In this document: positions 8,282 through 16,420 of the stretch, one piece after another
How positions within the stretch are numbered: the stretch's first letter is position 1
Layout: every line of letters starts with the position of its first letter
Assembly (NCBI RefSeq): GCF_000517425.1
Contig: NZ_CP006569.1
Span: 1,302,001 to 1,366,000, forward strand
Source of the DNA: Sodalis praecaptivus
GTDB taxonomy: Bacteria > Pseudomonadota > Gammaproteobacteria > Enterobacterales > Enterobacteriaceae
DNA: 64,000 bases
Reading direction: 5' to 3'
Program-made: the position numbers and the translations under genes
Notes under the pieces: model-generated
What the model saw: the letters and a program-made list of their open reading frames with translations, nothing else
Database searches by the model: none
What the model was told of the DNA's origin: nothing

Positions 8282-8625
8282 GTGATTGCCACTGCTGGGA
8301 CATAGGATCGATGTCACCGCTGCTGGGGCAGTAGGGTCGATGTCACGTTGCTGGGTTGGTAGGGTCGCCGTCGCCGCTGCCGGGGCAGCAGGGTCGGCGA
8401 CGCCGTTGTGGCGCAGTAGGGTCGATGTCACGTTGCTGGGTTGGTAGGGTCGCCGTCGCCGTTGTGGGGCAGTAGGGTTGGGGGCGCCGTTGTGGGGCAG
8501 CAGGGTCGGCGACGCCGTTGTGGGGCAGTAGGGTCGGCGGCACCGCTGCTGGGTCAGTAGGGTTGGGGGCGCCGTTGCTGGGTCGGTAGGGTCGGCGGCG
8601 CCGTTGCGGGGCAGTAGGGTTGGCG
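8282..8625. repeat. 28/29-bp minisatellite, about 12 units
   Basis: About twelve head-to-tail units of 28 or 29 bp share a core close to GCCGTTGTGGGGCAGTAGGG followed by TCGG/TTGG. Units diverge by a few bases and some lose one base, so the reading frame shifts between units, which argues against a coding repeat. Two unit types (with GTCACGTTGCTGGGTTGGTA and with GCCGTTGTGGGGCAGTAGGG) recur in a higher-order pattern. The array ends about 45 bp before the stop codon of the TauE/SafE gene, which is read toward it. Confidence 0.85.
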
Positions 8626-8668
8626 TCGCTATAGCGGCGTCTATCGCCTCGTCGTTACCGCGCCATGC

Positions 8669-9421
8669 TCAGGCCGCCAGCATCGCGATCGCCACGCCGA
8701 TCAGCACCAGACAAAAGGCAAATTTTAGCCACATCACGGGCAGCTTGTGTGCCAGGGCCACGCCCCAGGAGACGCTGACGATGCCGCCCAGCGCCAGCGG
8801 CAGTCCGATGCTCCAATCCGCGTTGCCGGCTTGCGCGTAGGAAAACAGCGCCGCCAGGGCCCCGGGGACGACCAACGCCAGGGCGATCCCCTGCGCCTGC
8901 GTCTGGCTAAAGCCGAACAGCGACACCAGCGCCGGCACTACCACCAACCCGCCGCCAACGGTGAAAATGCCCGACATAAACCCGCTCGCAATGCCGAGCA
9001 GCGGTAAAAACCGGGCGGACAGAACGGCGGCGGCGACCGGATGGCGGCGGCTGTCGAACCACTGCCAAAGGTAATAGGCCGCAAGCAGCAGCAAAAACGC
9101 GGCAAACGCCTTTTGCAATCCGTCAACGGGCATGGCCGACGCCATTTGCGCGGCGAACCAGGCGGATACGGTAGCGAACAGACAAAGTTTGAAGGTTTGC
9201 CGCAAATCGATATGGTTGCGTTGGCGGTAGCGCAGAAACCCGATCAGCACATTGGGCGTTACCATAATCAGCGCGGTACCTTGGGCAAGCAGCTGATCCA
9301 TGTGGAACAACAGGCTTAACACCGGGATAGCGATCAAGCCGCCGCCGATGCCCAGCATACCGCCGCATATTCCCAGCCCAACGCCCAGAATAAGACAGCA
9401 CAACAATTCAGACACAATCAT
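8669..9421 (-). CDS. Sulfite exporter TauE/SafE (TSUP) family membrane protein
   Basis: A 250-residue inner-membrane protein with the duplicated four-helix TSUP architecture. The first repeat carries GICGGMLGIGGGLIAIPVLS and the second GIASGFMSGIFTVGGGLVVV, the two glycine-rich helices typical of the family, which exports or imports small anions such as sulfite or sulfonate-derived organic acids. It follows the RidA gene by 30 bp in the same leftward cluster and may export an end product of that pathway. The substrate is not deducible. Confidence 0.87.
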   Translation of the reverse strand: MIVSELLCCLILGVGLGICGGMLGIGGGLIAIPVLSLLFHMDQLLAQGTALIMVTPNVLIGFLRYRQRNHIDLRQTFKLCLFATVSAWFAAQMASAMPVDGLQKAFAAFLLLLAAYYLWQWFDSRRHPVAAAVLSARFLPLLGIASGFMSGIFTVGGGLVVVPALVSLFGFSQTQAQGIALALVVPGALAALFSYAQAGNADWSIGLPLALGGIVSVSWGVALAHKLPVMWLKFAFCLVLIGVAIAMLAA

Positions 9422-9451
9422 AGCTGCATTTGATCCATTTCAACTGCGGAC

Positions 9452-9883
9452 TTAACTCTCCCTGTGGCGTTCCGCCAGCGGGGGCGACTGGGGCGAAGTA
9501 ACTACCGCCGTCAGTTGGATCTCAATCAAATAACCGTGATGCAGCGCCGGCACGGGCACCACCGCCCGGGCCGGCTTGTGGTGCTGAAGAAAGTGCGCGT
9601 AGCATTGATTGAACACGGGCCAATGGGTAATCCCGACGATATAAGCGGTACATTGCGCCACCTGCGGCCAGCCGCATCCCGCTGCCGCCAGTATCTGCTG
9701 GCACTGGCGCAGAGCCGCCTCGGTCTGCGCGGCGAAATCCGCCTCGGGCGTCACCGTCACCGGCAATACGCCCGACACGAATACCCAATTGCCCGTTCTT
9801 ACCGCATGGGAGTAGTGGCCGGCCGGCGGCGGCACGTCCGGGGCGGTGATGCACTGTAACGCAACGTGCGATGTTTCAGTCAT
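9452..9883 (-). CDS. RidA/YjgF-family reactive imine/enamine deaminase
   Basis: A 143-residue member of the RidA family, which hydrolyses reactive enamines/imines (for example 2-aminoacrylate made by PLP dehydratases) to ketoacids. The family pattern is seen in GHYSHAVRTGNWVFVSGVLP, in the glutamine/cysteine-containing middle, and in PARAVVPVPALHHGYLIEIQ, which carries the Arg that binds the substrate carboxylate and the Glu near the C-terminus. The ATG at 9883 is preferred over upstream codons because it has AAGG seven bases away. The location downstream of a fold-III PLP enzyme fits detoxification of its product. Confidence 0.85.
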   Translation of the reverse strand: MTETSHVALQCITAPDVPPPAGHYSHAVRTGNWVFVSGVLPVTVTPEADFAAQTEAALRQCQQILAAAGCGWPQVAQCTAYIVGITHWPVFNQCYAHFLQHHKPARAVVPVPALHHGYLIEIQLTAVVTSPQSPPLAERHRES

Positions 9884-9926
9884 AATCAACCTTATTGGTT
9901 CGTCAGACAACAGGGGACAACATGCT

Positions 9927-9977
9927 CGGCCACCGGCCACCGGCCACCGGCCACCGGCGTCAGGCGTCAGGCGTCAG
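9927..9977. repeat. Two adjacent heptanucleotide arrays
   Basis: Four copies of CGGCCAC (9927-9954) are followed, after CGG, by nearly three copies of CGTCAGG (9958-9977). They occupy the gap between the M20 amidohydrolase stop and the RidA start and lie about 45 bp upstream of the RidA ribosome binding site on the transcribed strand. Confidence 0.85.
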
Positions 9978-10048
9978 CGCGGCATAGCGCGCCGGCAGCG
10001 TGCCCGGCGCGACCCCTTCGGCCAGCGCCGGCCGGGCCGCGGCCGGGA

Positions 10049-11248
10049 TCAGGACGCGCGCGGCGGCAAGTATCGCTCGACCAGCCGTGACCAGTAGGCG
10101 GCACCGGTAACTAGATTATTATCGTTAAAGTCATAGCCCGGGTTGTGCAACATCTTATTGGCTTGTGCTTCACCGTTGCCGATGCGTATCAGGCAGCCGG
10201 GGCGTGCCTGGAGCAGGTAGGCGAAATCCTCACTTCCGGTCAGCCTAGCCATGTCGCCGTCCACATTGTCCTCGCCCACCAATTCCGCGGCCACCTGTAG
10301 CGCCAGAGTGGTTTCCGCCTCGCTGTTGCAGACCACCGGATAACCCTCGACATACTTAATCTCGGCGCTCAGTCCCAGGCTGGCGGACTGCAACTGCACA
10401 ATGTCGGTAATGCGTTGGCGCAGCAGCGCGCGAATGGCCGGATCGAAGCTACGAACGCTCAGCCCCAGTTGCACTTCAGCGGGGATCACATTCAGCGCTT
10501 TGCCGCCGTGCAGCATGCCAATGGTGACCACCGCCGTTTTATCCGGGGGGACATTTCGCGCCACCACCGTTTGTAGCGCCATGATGATACTGGCGGCGCC
10601 TACCACGGGATCCTGCGCCAGGTGCGGCCGCGCCGCATGGCCGCCTACGCCGCGCACGGTAATGAACACCCGGTCGCCGGCGGCCATAAACGGGCCGCGC
10701 CGGCTCATCAGTCGTCCGCAGGGGCTGCCGGGGTGATTATGCATGGCGAAAACGGCGTCGCACGGGAAACGCTCAAATAGGCCTTCGTCGACCATTCTTT
10801 GCCCACCGCTGTCGAAGCCGCGCTCTTCCGCCGGTTGAAAAATGACATTTAGGGTGCCGTTAAAGCGGCGCGTAATGGCCAGATAACGCGCCGCGCCCAG
10901 AAGCATCGTCATATGGCCGTCATGGCCGCAGGCGTGCATGATACCGGGCTGGCGGCTCTGATAGTCGAAGGTGTTTTCTTCATTTATGGGCAGGGCATCC
11001 ATATCCGCGCGTAGCCCGATGGCGCGGTCGGCGTCCCCGAGCCGCAATGTGCCGACAACCCCCGTGCCCGCGACGCCGGTGGTGACGTCATAGCCATATT
11101 CGTCGAGCAATTGTGCAATCGTGGCGGCGGTATGATGCTCTGCAAACGCCAGCTCCGGGTGCTGGTGGAACCGGCGCCGCAGGGCGGTCAGTTCGGCGTG
11201 CCAGGGCGCAAGGTCGGCAAGCTGGACGCCGTGAAAAGGTGTCTTCAT
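10049..11248 (-). CDS. M20-family amidohydrolase (hippurate hydrolase / N-acyl-amino-acid amidohydrolase type)
   Basis: A 399-residue cytoplasmic metallohydrolase that would release an amino acid from an N-acyl derivative. The two-metal site is visible in the Cys-His motif MHACGHDGHMTMLLG, the glutamate pair in QPAEERGFDSGGQ, and AMHNHPGSPCG; the late ligand region is TGSEDFAYLLQ. The dimerisation lid domain lies between roughly residues 190 and 305. The ATG at 11248 is chosen because AGGAAGGA precedes it and family proteins begin near FRRRFHQHPEL-type sequence; an upstream in-frame start would add an improbable His/Arg-rich leader. It is flanked by a transporter and RidA in one leftward cluster. 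Confidence 0.88.
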   Translation of the reverse strand: MKTPFHGVQLADLAPWHAELTALRRRFHQHPELAFAEHHTAATIAQLLDEYGYDVTTGVAGTGVVGTLRLGDADRAIGLRADMDALPINEENTFDYQSRQPGIMHACGHDGHMTMLLGAARYLAITRRFNGTLNVIFQPAEERGFDSGGQRMVDEGLFERFPCDAVFAMHNHPGSPCGRLMSRRGPFMAAGDRVFITVRGVGGHAARPHLAQDPVVGAASIIMALQTVVARNVPPDKTAVVTIGMLHGGKALNVIPAEVQLGLSVRSFDPAIRALLRQRITDIVQLQSASLGLSAEIKYVEGYPVVCNSEAETTLALQVAAELVGEDNVDGDMARLTGSEDFAYLLQARPGCLIRIGNGEAQANKMLHNPGYDFNDNNLVTGAAYWSRLVERYLPPRAS

Positions 11249-11277
11249 TCTATAATCCTTCCTGTTATTTGCCCGCC

Positions 11278-12690
11278 TTAAAAGGGGCCCCATTGGATCT
11301 GAACGCCGATGATGATGGCGATGATGGCGATGACGAGCCACATGAGCGTGAGGGGAAAGACGAACCGCAGCCACTGACCATAGCCGATGCGGCCGATGGC
11401 CAGTACGGCCATCATTACGCCGGAGGTGGGATTGACCGAGTTAATGACGCCTTCACCAAGCAGAATGGTTTCGACCGTCACCTGACGGGTGATGTGCAAC
11501 GCATCGCCCAGCGGGACATACAGCGGCACCAGCGCGGCCGATTCCCCTGAACCGGAAGAGATGGCGATATGCATCACCGCAGCGCTGATGAACATTCCCA
11601 GAGCCGCGAACATTTCATTTAATGGCGCAAGCAGGCCGGCAATGGCGTTCACGAGTGTATCGAGAATATGCCCGTGCCCCAGCACCAGCGCAATCGCCCG
11701 CGCTAGACCGACAATCAGCGCGCCCGGAATCAGTTGGGCGCAGCCTTGTAAAAAGGTGTCGGCGATAGCGCCGCCCCGCATTCGGGCAATCAGGCCGACG
11801 CCCAGCGCCACGACAATAAACATTGCCGACATTTCGTTCTCGGACCAGCCGTAGTTGACCGCGCCGTAAATGAACGTTAGTAGCGCAAGGGCGGTGAAAG
11901 CCAGAATAAGCCAATGGGAGGGAGTGACGTTGGCGGTGATGTGCTGTTGTGCGTTTTCGTCTTCGTTAGCCACGCCTTCGCGGCGACAGCGGCGGGCATA
12001 AAGGGTGAGGAAAACGATTGCGCAGACGGCAAAAGCGAGATAAATGCCCAGGCGAAACCCCATGCCGGAAAACAGCGGCAGTTCGGCCAGACGCTGCGCC
12101 AGGCCGGTGGTGCCCGGGTTGATGATGGCGGCGTTGAAGCCGGCATAGGTACCCAGGTAGATGAGACCGACGCCGAAAATACGCGGCAGATTCATCGAGC
12201 GCGCCAATAGCATGCCTAACGGAATAAACGCCACCACCGAATTGATGACAACGCCTGTGGTGCCCAGCACCGAGAACACCGCGCAGACGCTAAGGATGAT
12301 TACCGTGTCGCTGCTGCCTTTGCGCCGCGCCATGGCGTTTAGCGCATTGCTCAGCGCGCCGGACTGTTCCAACACGTTAACCGCGCCGCCGGTAAAGAGG
12401 ATTAAGAAAATAATCGGCGCGGACTTCACCATACCCTCGGCGATAAAGGTAAATAATGTTCCCGGACCGACGCCGCTGCGCGCGACAGGATGAAGGCTGC
12501 CCGGTACGGCAAATTTCACCCCCTCGCGCAGGACATGGTCGAATTCACCAGGCGGAACGATCCAGGTTGCCGCCGCGGTAATGACCAGCATAATGAACAA
12601 CAGGACATAGGGATTGATGGTACCGGTCTTTCGGTTGCGCTGGGTTGCCGGTGCGTTACGCGTCGGGTCTGCGGTGATATCGTGCTGCAT
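11278..12690 (-). CDS. YfcC-family (ArcD/DcuC-like) amino acid or carboxylate transporter
   Basis: A 470-residue inner-membrane protein with roughly 11-12 hydrophobic segments, starting with a soluble 25-residue lead and NPYVLLFIMLVITAAATWIV. Family hallmarks are WIVPPGEFD, LFTGGAVNVLEQSGAL, YAGFNAAIINPGTTGLAQ and SSGSGESAALVPLYVPLGD, as in YfcC-type transporters of unknown or dipeptide/amino acid substrates. GGGAGGGGCAGTA places the start at 12690, not at the upstream TTG. Neighbours handling N-acyl and D-amino acids suggest it imports such a compound. Confidence 0.85.
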   Translation of the reverse strand: MQHDITADPTRNAPATQRNRKTGTINPYVLLFIMLVITAAATWIVPPGEFDHVLREGVKFAVPGSLHPVARSGVGPGTLFTFIAEGMVKSAPIIFLILFTGGAVNVLEQSGALSNALNAMARRKGSSDTVIILSVCAVFSVLGTTGVVINSVVAFIPLGMLLARSMNLPRIFGVGLIYLGTYAGFNAAIINPGTTGLAQRLAELPLFSGMGFRLGIYLAFAVCAIVFLTLYARRCRREGVANEDENAQQHITANVTPSHWLILAFTALALLTFIYGAVNYGWSENEMSAMFIVVALGVGLIARMRGGAIADTFLQGCAQLIPGALIVGLARAIALVLGHGHILDTLVNAIAGLLAPLNEMFAALGMFISAAVMHIAISSGSGESAALVPLYVPLGDALHITRQVTVETILLGEGVINSVNPTSGVMMAVLAIGRIGYGQWLRFVFPLTLMWLVIAIIAIIIGVQIQWGPF

Positions 12691-12880
12691 TACTGCCCCT
12701 CCCAAAGTAAATTAATCAAACATTGCTATCAACTTCAACTACTTACTCTTCGGGTAGCCTTTCCCATTGGCCGGCGGCGTCGCGCCGGCCAATCCTCACT
12801 TTCGCCGTGTTGGGTGCTTGCGCCGCGCTCACCGCGCGGACTGGGCGTATTACTGGGTCTGTACTTGATACCTTCGCGCC

Positions 12881-12998
12881 GCGCAGTGCTTGCGCGGTCC
12901 CAGGTACCCTTGTAGCGCGCAGTACTTGTGCGGTCCCAGGTGCCCTTGTAGCGCGCAGTGCTTGTTCGGTCCCAGGCGCCCTTGTAGCGCGCAGGACT
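12881..12998. repeat. 36-bp tandem repeat, three full units plus a fragment
   Basis: Three units of exactly 36 bp begin at 12881, 12917 and 12953 with GCGCAGTRCTTG and contain GGTCCCAGG and CCCTTGTAGC; a fourth is broken at 12989-12998. The length is a multiple of three, and one forward frame (12723-13010) stays open through it as a 12-residue repeat, but that frame has no ribosome binding site or family resemblance. The array fills most of the 366-bp gap between the PLP enzyme and the transporter, where little else is visible. Confidence 0.85.
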
Positions 12999-13056
12999 CG
13001 CGCCGGCTAAGCACGTCTACCGCGCCGGCTGTGGTCGCCCGCTTGCCGCGGGCGCG

Positions 13057-14190
13057 TTACCAGCCCTGAAATCGTGACCAGGGCGCGGTATTGCCTTGCG
13101 CATCGCAGGCATGCATTACCGCATGCTGCGCGCCGGTGGCGCAGGCGTGGTTGGGTAAAATGCGCAATTGTGCCCCCAGGGGAAATAAGGTGGTGATATC
13201 GGCCGCAGGTTGGGACGGTTGGGCGGCAATAATGCCGTGCTCTTGATTGGCGCCGATAACAATAAAGCCGTCGAAGGGAGTGCCGTCCAGCCGGCAGGGC
13301 TGTCCGTAACCGTAATCCCGCTGTTGGCTGGCGGTGCCGCGGTCGCGGCTCAGGGCCATCCAGCCGGCGTCCACCATAACCCAGCCTTTCTCCCGCTGAT
13401 GACCGATGACCGTGGTCAACACGCTTAAAGCGATATCGTCCAGTTGGCAAACGCCGACGTTGTGCATCACCAAATCGAAAAAGGCGTAGACTCCGGCGCG
13501 CACCTCAGTGACCCCCGCCAGCTGCTGCGCGGCGAAAGCCGTGGGCGTAGATCCTACGCTGACCTGCTCGCAGGGAATACCGGCATGACGCAACCGGGTG
13601 GCGGCAAGCACCGCGCCGGCCCGCTCTTGTTCCGCCAGAGCGGCAAGTTTTTCCGGCGAATGCAGTTCATAGCTGGAGCCGGCATGGGTTAACACGCCGC
13701 CCACGGTGGCACCGTTTTCCTGTAACTGCGCCGCCACCGTCAGCAACTCACCTTCCGCGGGATCAATACCGGCGCGATGACCATCGGTATCGACTTCAAT
13801 CCAGACCTCGAAATGTTCATCATGGGCGCGGCCGAATTCGCCGACCTGGCGCGCCGACTCGGCATTATCGACGATAATCTTCAGATCGCAGCCCTGACGG
13901 CGCAGCGCCAGCACCCGCGGGAGCTTGCGGGCGGAAATACACACAGCGTACAAAATGTCGCGGATCCCGGCGGCGAAAAAGACCTCGGCTTCTTTTAACG
14001 TCGATACGGTAATGCCGTGGGCGCCCGCCGCCAGTTGCAAATTGACGACCTCAAGACATTTGGACGTTTTGACATGCGGCCGGAATTTCACCCCCAGCTG
14101 GTTCATGCGCTGCTGCATGCGCTGTATGTTTTCTTGTAGCCGCGCGCGATCCACGATTGCGCACGGGGTGTCGAGCTGGTGGAGATGCAT
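13057..14190 (-). CDS. DSD1-family PLP enzyme (D-threonine aldolase / D-serine dehydratase-like)
   Basis: A 377-residue fold-III PLP enzyme. The cofactor lysine is Lys41 in FRPHVKTSK, phosphate-binding glycines are in VSVGSTPTA, and the metal site of D-serine dehydratase/D-threonine aldolase is visible as PNHACAT (His and Cys two residues apart) near residue 350. Such enzymes cleave D-3-hydroxy-amino acids to glycine plus aldehyde, or dehydrate D-serine via aminoacrylate. The exact reaction is undetermined. It is first in the leftward cluster and divergent from a LysR regulator, 95 bp start to start. A RidA three genes downstream suits an enamine-forming reaction. Confidence 0.88.
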   Translation of the reverse strand: MHLHQLDTPCAIVDRARLQENIQRMQQRMNQLGVKFRPHVKTSKCLEVVNLQLAAGAHGITVSTLKEAEVFFAAGIRDILYAVCISARKLPRVLALRRQGCDLKIIVDNAESARQVGEFGRAHDEHFEVWIEVDTDGHRAGIDPAEGELLTVAAQLQENGATVGGVLTHAGSSYELHSPEKLAALAEQERAGAVLAATRLRHAGIPCEQVSVGSTPTAFAAQQLAGVTEVRAGVYAFFDLVMHNVGVCQLDDIALSVLTTVIGHQREKGWVMVDAGWMALSRDRGTASQQRDYGYGQPCRLDGTPFDGFIVIGANQEHGIIAAQPSQPAADITTLFPLGAQLRILPNHACATGAQHAVMHACDAQGNTAPWSRFQGW

Positions 14191-14234
14191 GAAGAAATCC
14201 TTGACGGAGACGGTAAGACGATTTTTTTATACTA

Positions 14235-14255
14235 ATCAATCTGGAGATCATTGAT
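14235..14255. promoter_or_regulatory. LysR-type operator candidate in the divergent promoter
   Basis: ATCAAT-N9-ATTGAT is a perfect 6-bp inverted repeat of the T-N11-A type bound by LysR regulators. It sits in the 95-bp gap between the PLP enzyme gene and the divergent lysR gene, where a LysR protein would be expected to control both. A T-rich run (14221-14228) lies on the PLP-gene side. Confidence 0.65.
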
Positions 14256-14285
14256 ATTTAATTATGCTAATTCTATGATTCAGTT

Positions 14286-15218
14286 ATGCTGAACTCCTCC
14301 GATATACAGTTTCTGCTGGTGATCCGGGAAAGCGCCAGCCTGCTGGCGACGGCGCATAAACTCGGCCTCACCGCCTCCGCGGTGACCCAGCGGCTACAGC
14401 AGCTTGAACGAAAGTTGGGTATCCAACTGGTGGACCGCAGTGCGCGTCAGTTGCAGTTTACCGACGAGGGCGAGCTGTTGTGCCAGCGCGGCGTGGGGAT
14501 TATCGATGAGATCGCCGGCCTGATGGAGACGCTGCATGCCAGGCGGCACGGAATGGTCGGCCGCCTCGCCATCAATGCCCCTTTCGGCTTCGGCCGGCGC
14601 TATGTCGCATCGGTAGTCGCCGCATTTCGCCAGCGCTATCCTGACGTGGATATCAGAATGACGCTCTCCGACCAGCCCTTGGTCGCCAGCAGCGACCGTA
14701 GCGATCTGGTTATCCATATTGGCGAGTTGCGTTCATCGAACCTGATTAGCCATTACATCGCGCCCAATCGACGCCTGCTCTGCGCCTCGCCGGCGTTTAT
14801 CGAACGCTATGGCCAGCCGGCACATCCGCAGGATCTGGCGACGCTACCGACCATCGCGCTGCATGAAAACAACGAAGACGTGACGCTGTGGCAGCTACGA
14901 TCGCGGCGCACCACGGTCAACATTCGTACGCAACCGATATTAATCAGCAACGACGGCGAAGTGATCCGGCAATGGGCGGTGGAGGGGCTGGGCGTCATCA
15001 TGCGTTCGGAATGGGATGTGGCGGATGCCCTGGCGGAGGGAAAACTGTTGCCGCTGTTGCCTGACTGGCGATTGCCCGACGCCAATGTCGTGGCGCTTAC
15101 CCACCAGGGCGCAGGGCTGCCGGAGCGGACGCGCGCATTTATGCGTATGATGCAGGAGCAATTCCAGCCGCAGGCTCCCTGGCGCCAGCGATGGCAGGCG
15201 GCGGCGCGGCGCGGGTGA
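14286..15218 (+). CDS. LysR-family transcriptional regulator
   Basis: A 310-residue LysR regulator: N-terminal winged helix-turn-helix (FLLVIRESASLLATAHKLGL then TASAVTQRLQQLERKLGIQL, residues 9-48), linker helix, and a periplasmic-binding-protein-like effector domain containing RLAINAPFGFGRRYVASVVA and later GEVIRQWAVEGLGVIMRSEW. It is divergent from the PLP enzyme gene with an inverted repeat between them, so it very probably controls the DSD1-transporter-M20-RidA-TSUP cluster in response to a substrate or intermediate. Confidence 0.9.
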   Translation: MLNSSDIQFLLVIRESASLLATAHKLGLTASAVTQRLQQLERKLGIQLVDRSARQLQFTDEGELLCQRGVGIIDEIAGLMETLHARRHGMVGRLAINAPFGFGRRYVASVVAAFRQRYPDVDIRMTLSDQPLVASSDRSDLVIHIGELRSSNLISHYIAPNRRLLCASPAFIERYGQPAHPQDLATLPTIALHENNEDVTLWQLRSRRTTVNIRTQPILISNDGEVIRQWAVEGLGVIMRSEWDVADALAEGKLLPLLPDWRLPDANVVALTHQGAGLPERTRAFMRMMQEQFQPQAPWRQRWQAAARRG

Positions 15219-15343
15219 GTCTGTCGTCACCGCGGGCGGGGGAAATATTTTTTCTTTATATAATAGTGTATTTGGATATTGGCGGGCCGTGCAGGTGGGG
15301 AGAATAATTATATATCCTAATGTTTTGATATAGAATATTTATT

Positions 15344-16399
15344 ATGCTGAAAACACTTTTCACCGGGCTCATTTGCGGTGCGCTTCTTGGCTTTGTTATG
15401 CAACGGGGGCGATTCTGCCTAACGGGCGGTTTTCGCGATATGTATCTGGCCAAAAATAATCGTCTCTTCTACGCCTTACTGATTGCCATCGCTATTCAAA
15501 GCATCGGCGTATATACCCTCATCGCCGCGGGGCAGTTCAGTTACGATGCCGGCGCTTTTCCCTGGTTGGGCACTATCGTTGGCGGGTACGTCTTTGGTAT
15601 TGGGATCGTCATGGCCGGCGGCTGTGCGACCGGTACCTGGTACCGCGCCGGCGAAGGGTTAATCGGCAGTTGGATTGCCCTGGCGGCCTATATGTTAACC
15701 AGCGCCGTAATGCGCTCCCCGCATCTGGCTCGTTTCAATCAACACCTTGCCTCCTTCCATACTGCCCATAATTCGATGGCGGATACCTTGGGCTTGTCTC
15801 CCTGGCTGTTCATCGCCCTACTGGTGCTGGTGACCGTCTGGTTAGCGCGCCGGGAATTGAAAAAACCGACGCTGGCGGTAGCCGCACTACCGGCAAAAAA
15901 AACCGGGCTTGCCCATTTACTGTTTGAAAAACGCTGGCATCCCTTTGCCACTGCCGTAGTGATAGGCCTTATCGCGACGCTGGCCTGGCCGTTAAGTATC
16001 GCCTCTGGGCGCCTCTTCGGCCTGGGCATTACCGCGCCGAGCGCCAATATTGTGCAGTATCTGGTGATAGGGGATGACAAATTCATCAATTGGGGGGTGT
16101 TTTTAGTACTGGGCATTTTCCTTGGCGCGTTCATCGCCGCCAAAGGCAGCGGCGAATTCCGCCTGCGCGCCGCCGATGCCGCCACCTCGATGCGCAGTTG
16201 CGCCGGCGGCATCCTGATGGGTTTCGGCGCGACAGCCGCCGGCGGGTGTTCCATCGGCAACGGCCTGGTGATGACCGCCATGCTGACCTGGCAGGGCTGG
16301 GTCGGGTTGGCCTTTATGATTTTGGGCGTCTGGACGGCGTCATGGTATCTGTTCGTACGCCCGCGGCGCCGGGCGGCGTTGCGCGCGGCATCAGCCTAA
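15344..16399 (+). CDS. YeeE/YedE-family thiosulfate (sulfur compound) transporter, TsuA-like
   Basis: A 351-residue inner-membrane protein made of two sulf_transp repeats, each with a conserved cysteine helix: MAGGCATGTWYRAGEG (about residue 88-103) and TAAGGCSIGNGLVMTAM (about 302-318). In TsuA these cysteines relay thiosulfate through the channel. The gene is followed 21 bp later by a TusA-like sulfur carrier, the same pair as tsuA-tsuB or yedE-yedF. Thiosulfate is the best-supported substrate; selenium compounds are possible by the YedE precedent. Confidence 0.85.
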   Translation: MLKTLFTGLICGALLGFVMQRGRFCLTGGFRDMYLAKNNRLFYALLIAIAIQSIGVYTLIAAGQFSYDAGAFPWLGTIVGGYVFGIGIVMAGGCATGTWYRAGEGLIGSWIALAAYMLTSAVMRSPHLARFNQHLASFHTAHNSMADTLGLSPWLFIALLVLVTVWLARRELKKPTLAVAALPAKKTGLAHLLFEKRWHPFATAVVIGLIATLAWPLSIASGRLFGLGITAPSANIVQYLVIGDDKFINWGVFLVLGIFLGAFIAAKGSGEFRLRAADAATSMRSCAGGILMGFGATAAGGCSIGNGLVMTAMLTWQGWVGLAFMILGVWTASWYLFVRPRRRAALRAASA

Positions 16400-16420
16400 T
16401 ACAGGTAATAAGGAAACGTA

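Noticed and set aside
8186-8543. Reverse frames with Pro/Thr-rich repeats across the 28/29-bp array
   Set aside because: Unit length varies between 28 and 29 bp, so the peptide repeat is not maintained; no start signals.
8282-8625. Possible CRISPR array
   Set aside because: The repeats are head to tail without unique spacers of constant length, and no cas genes are near.
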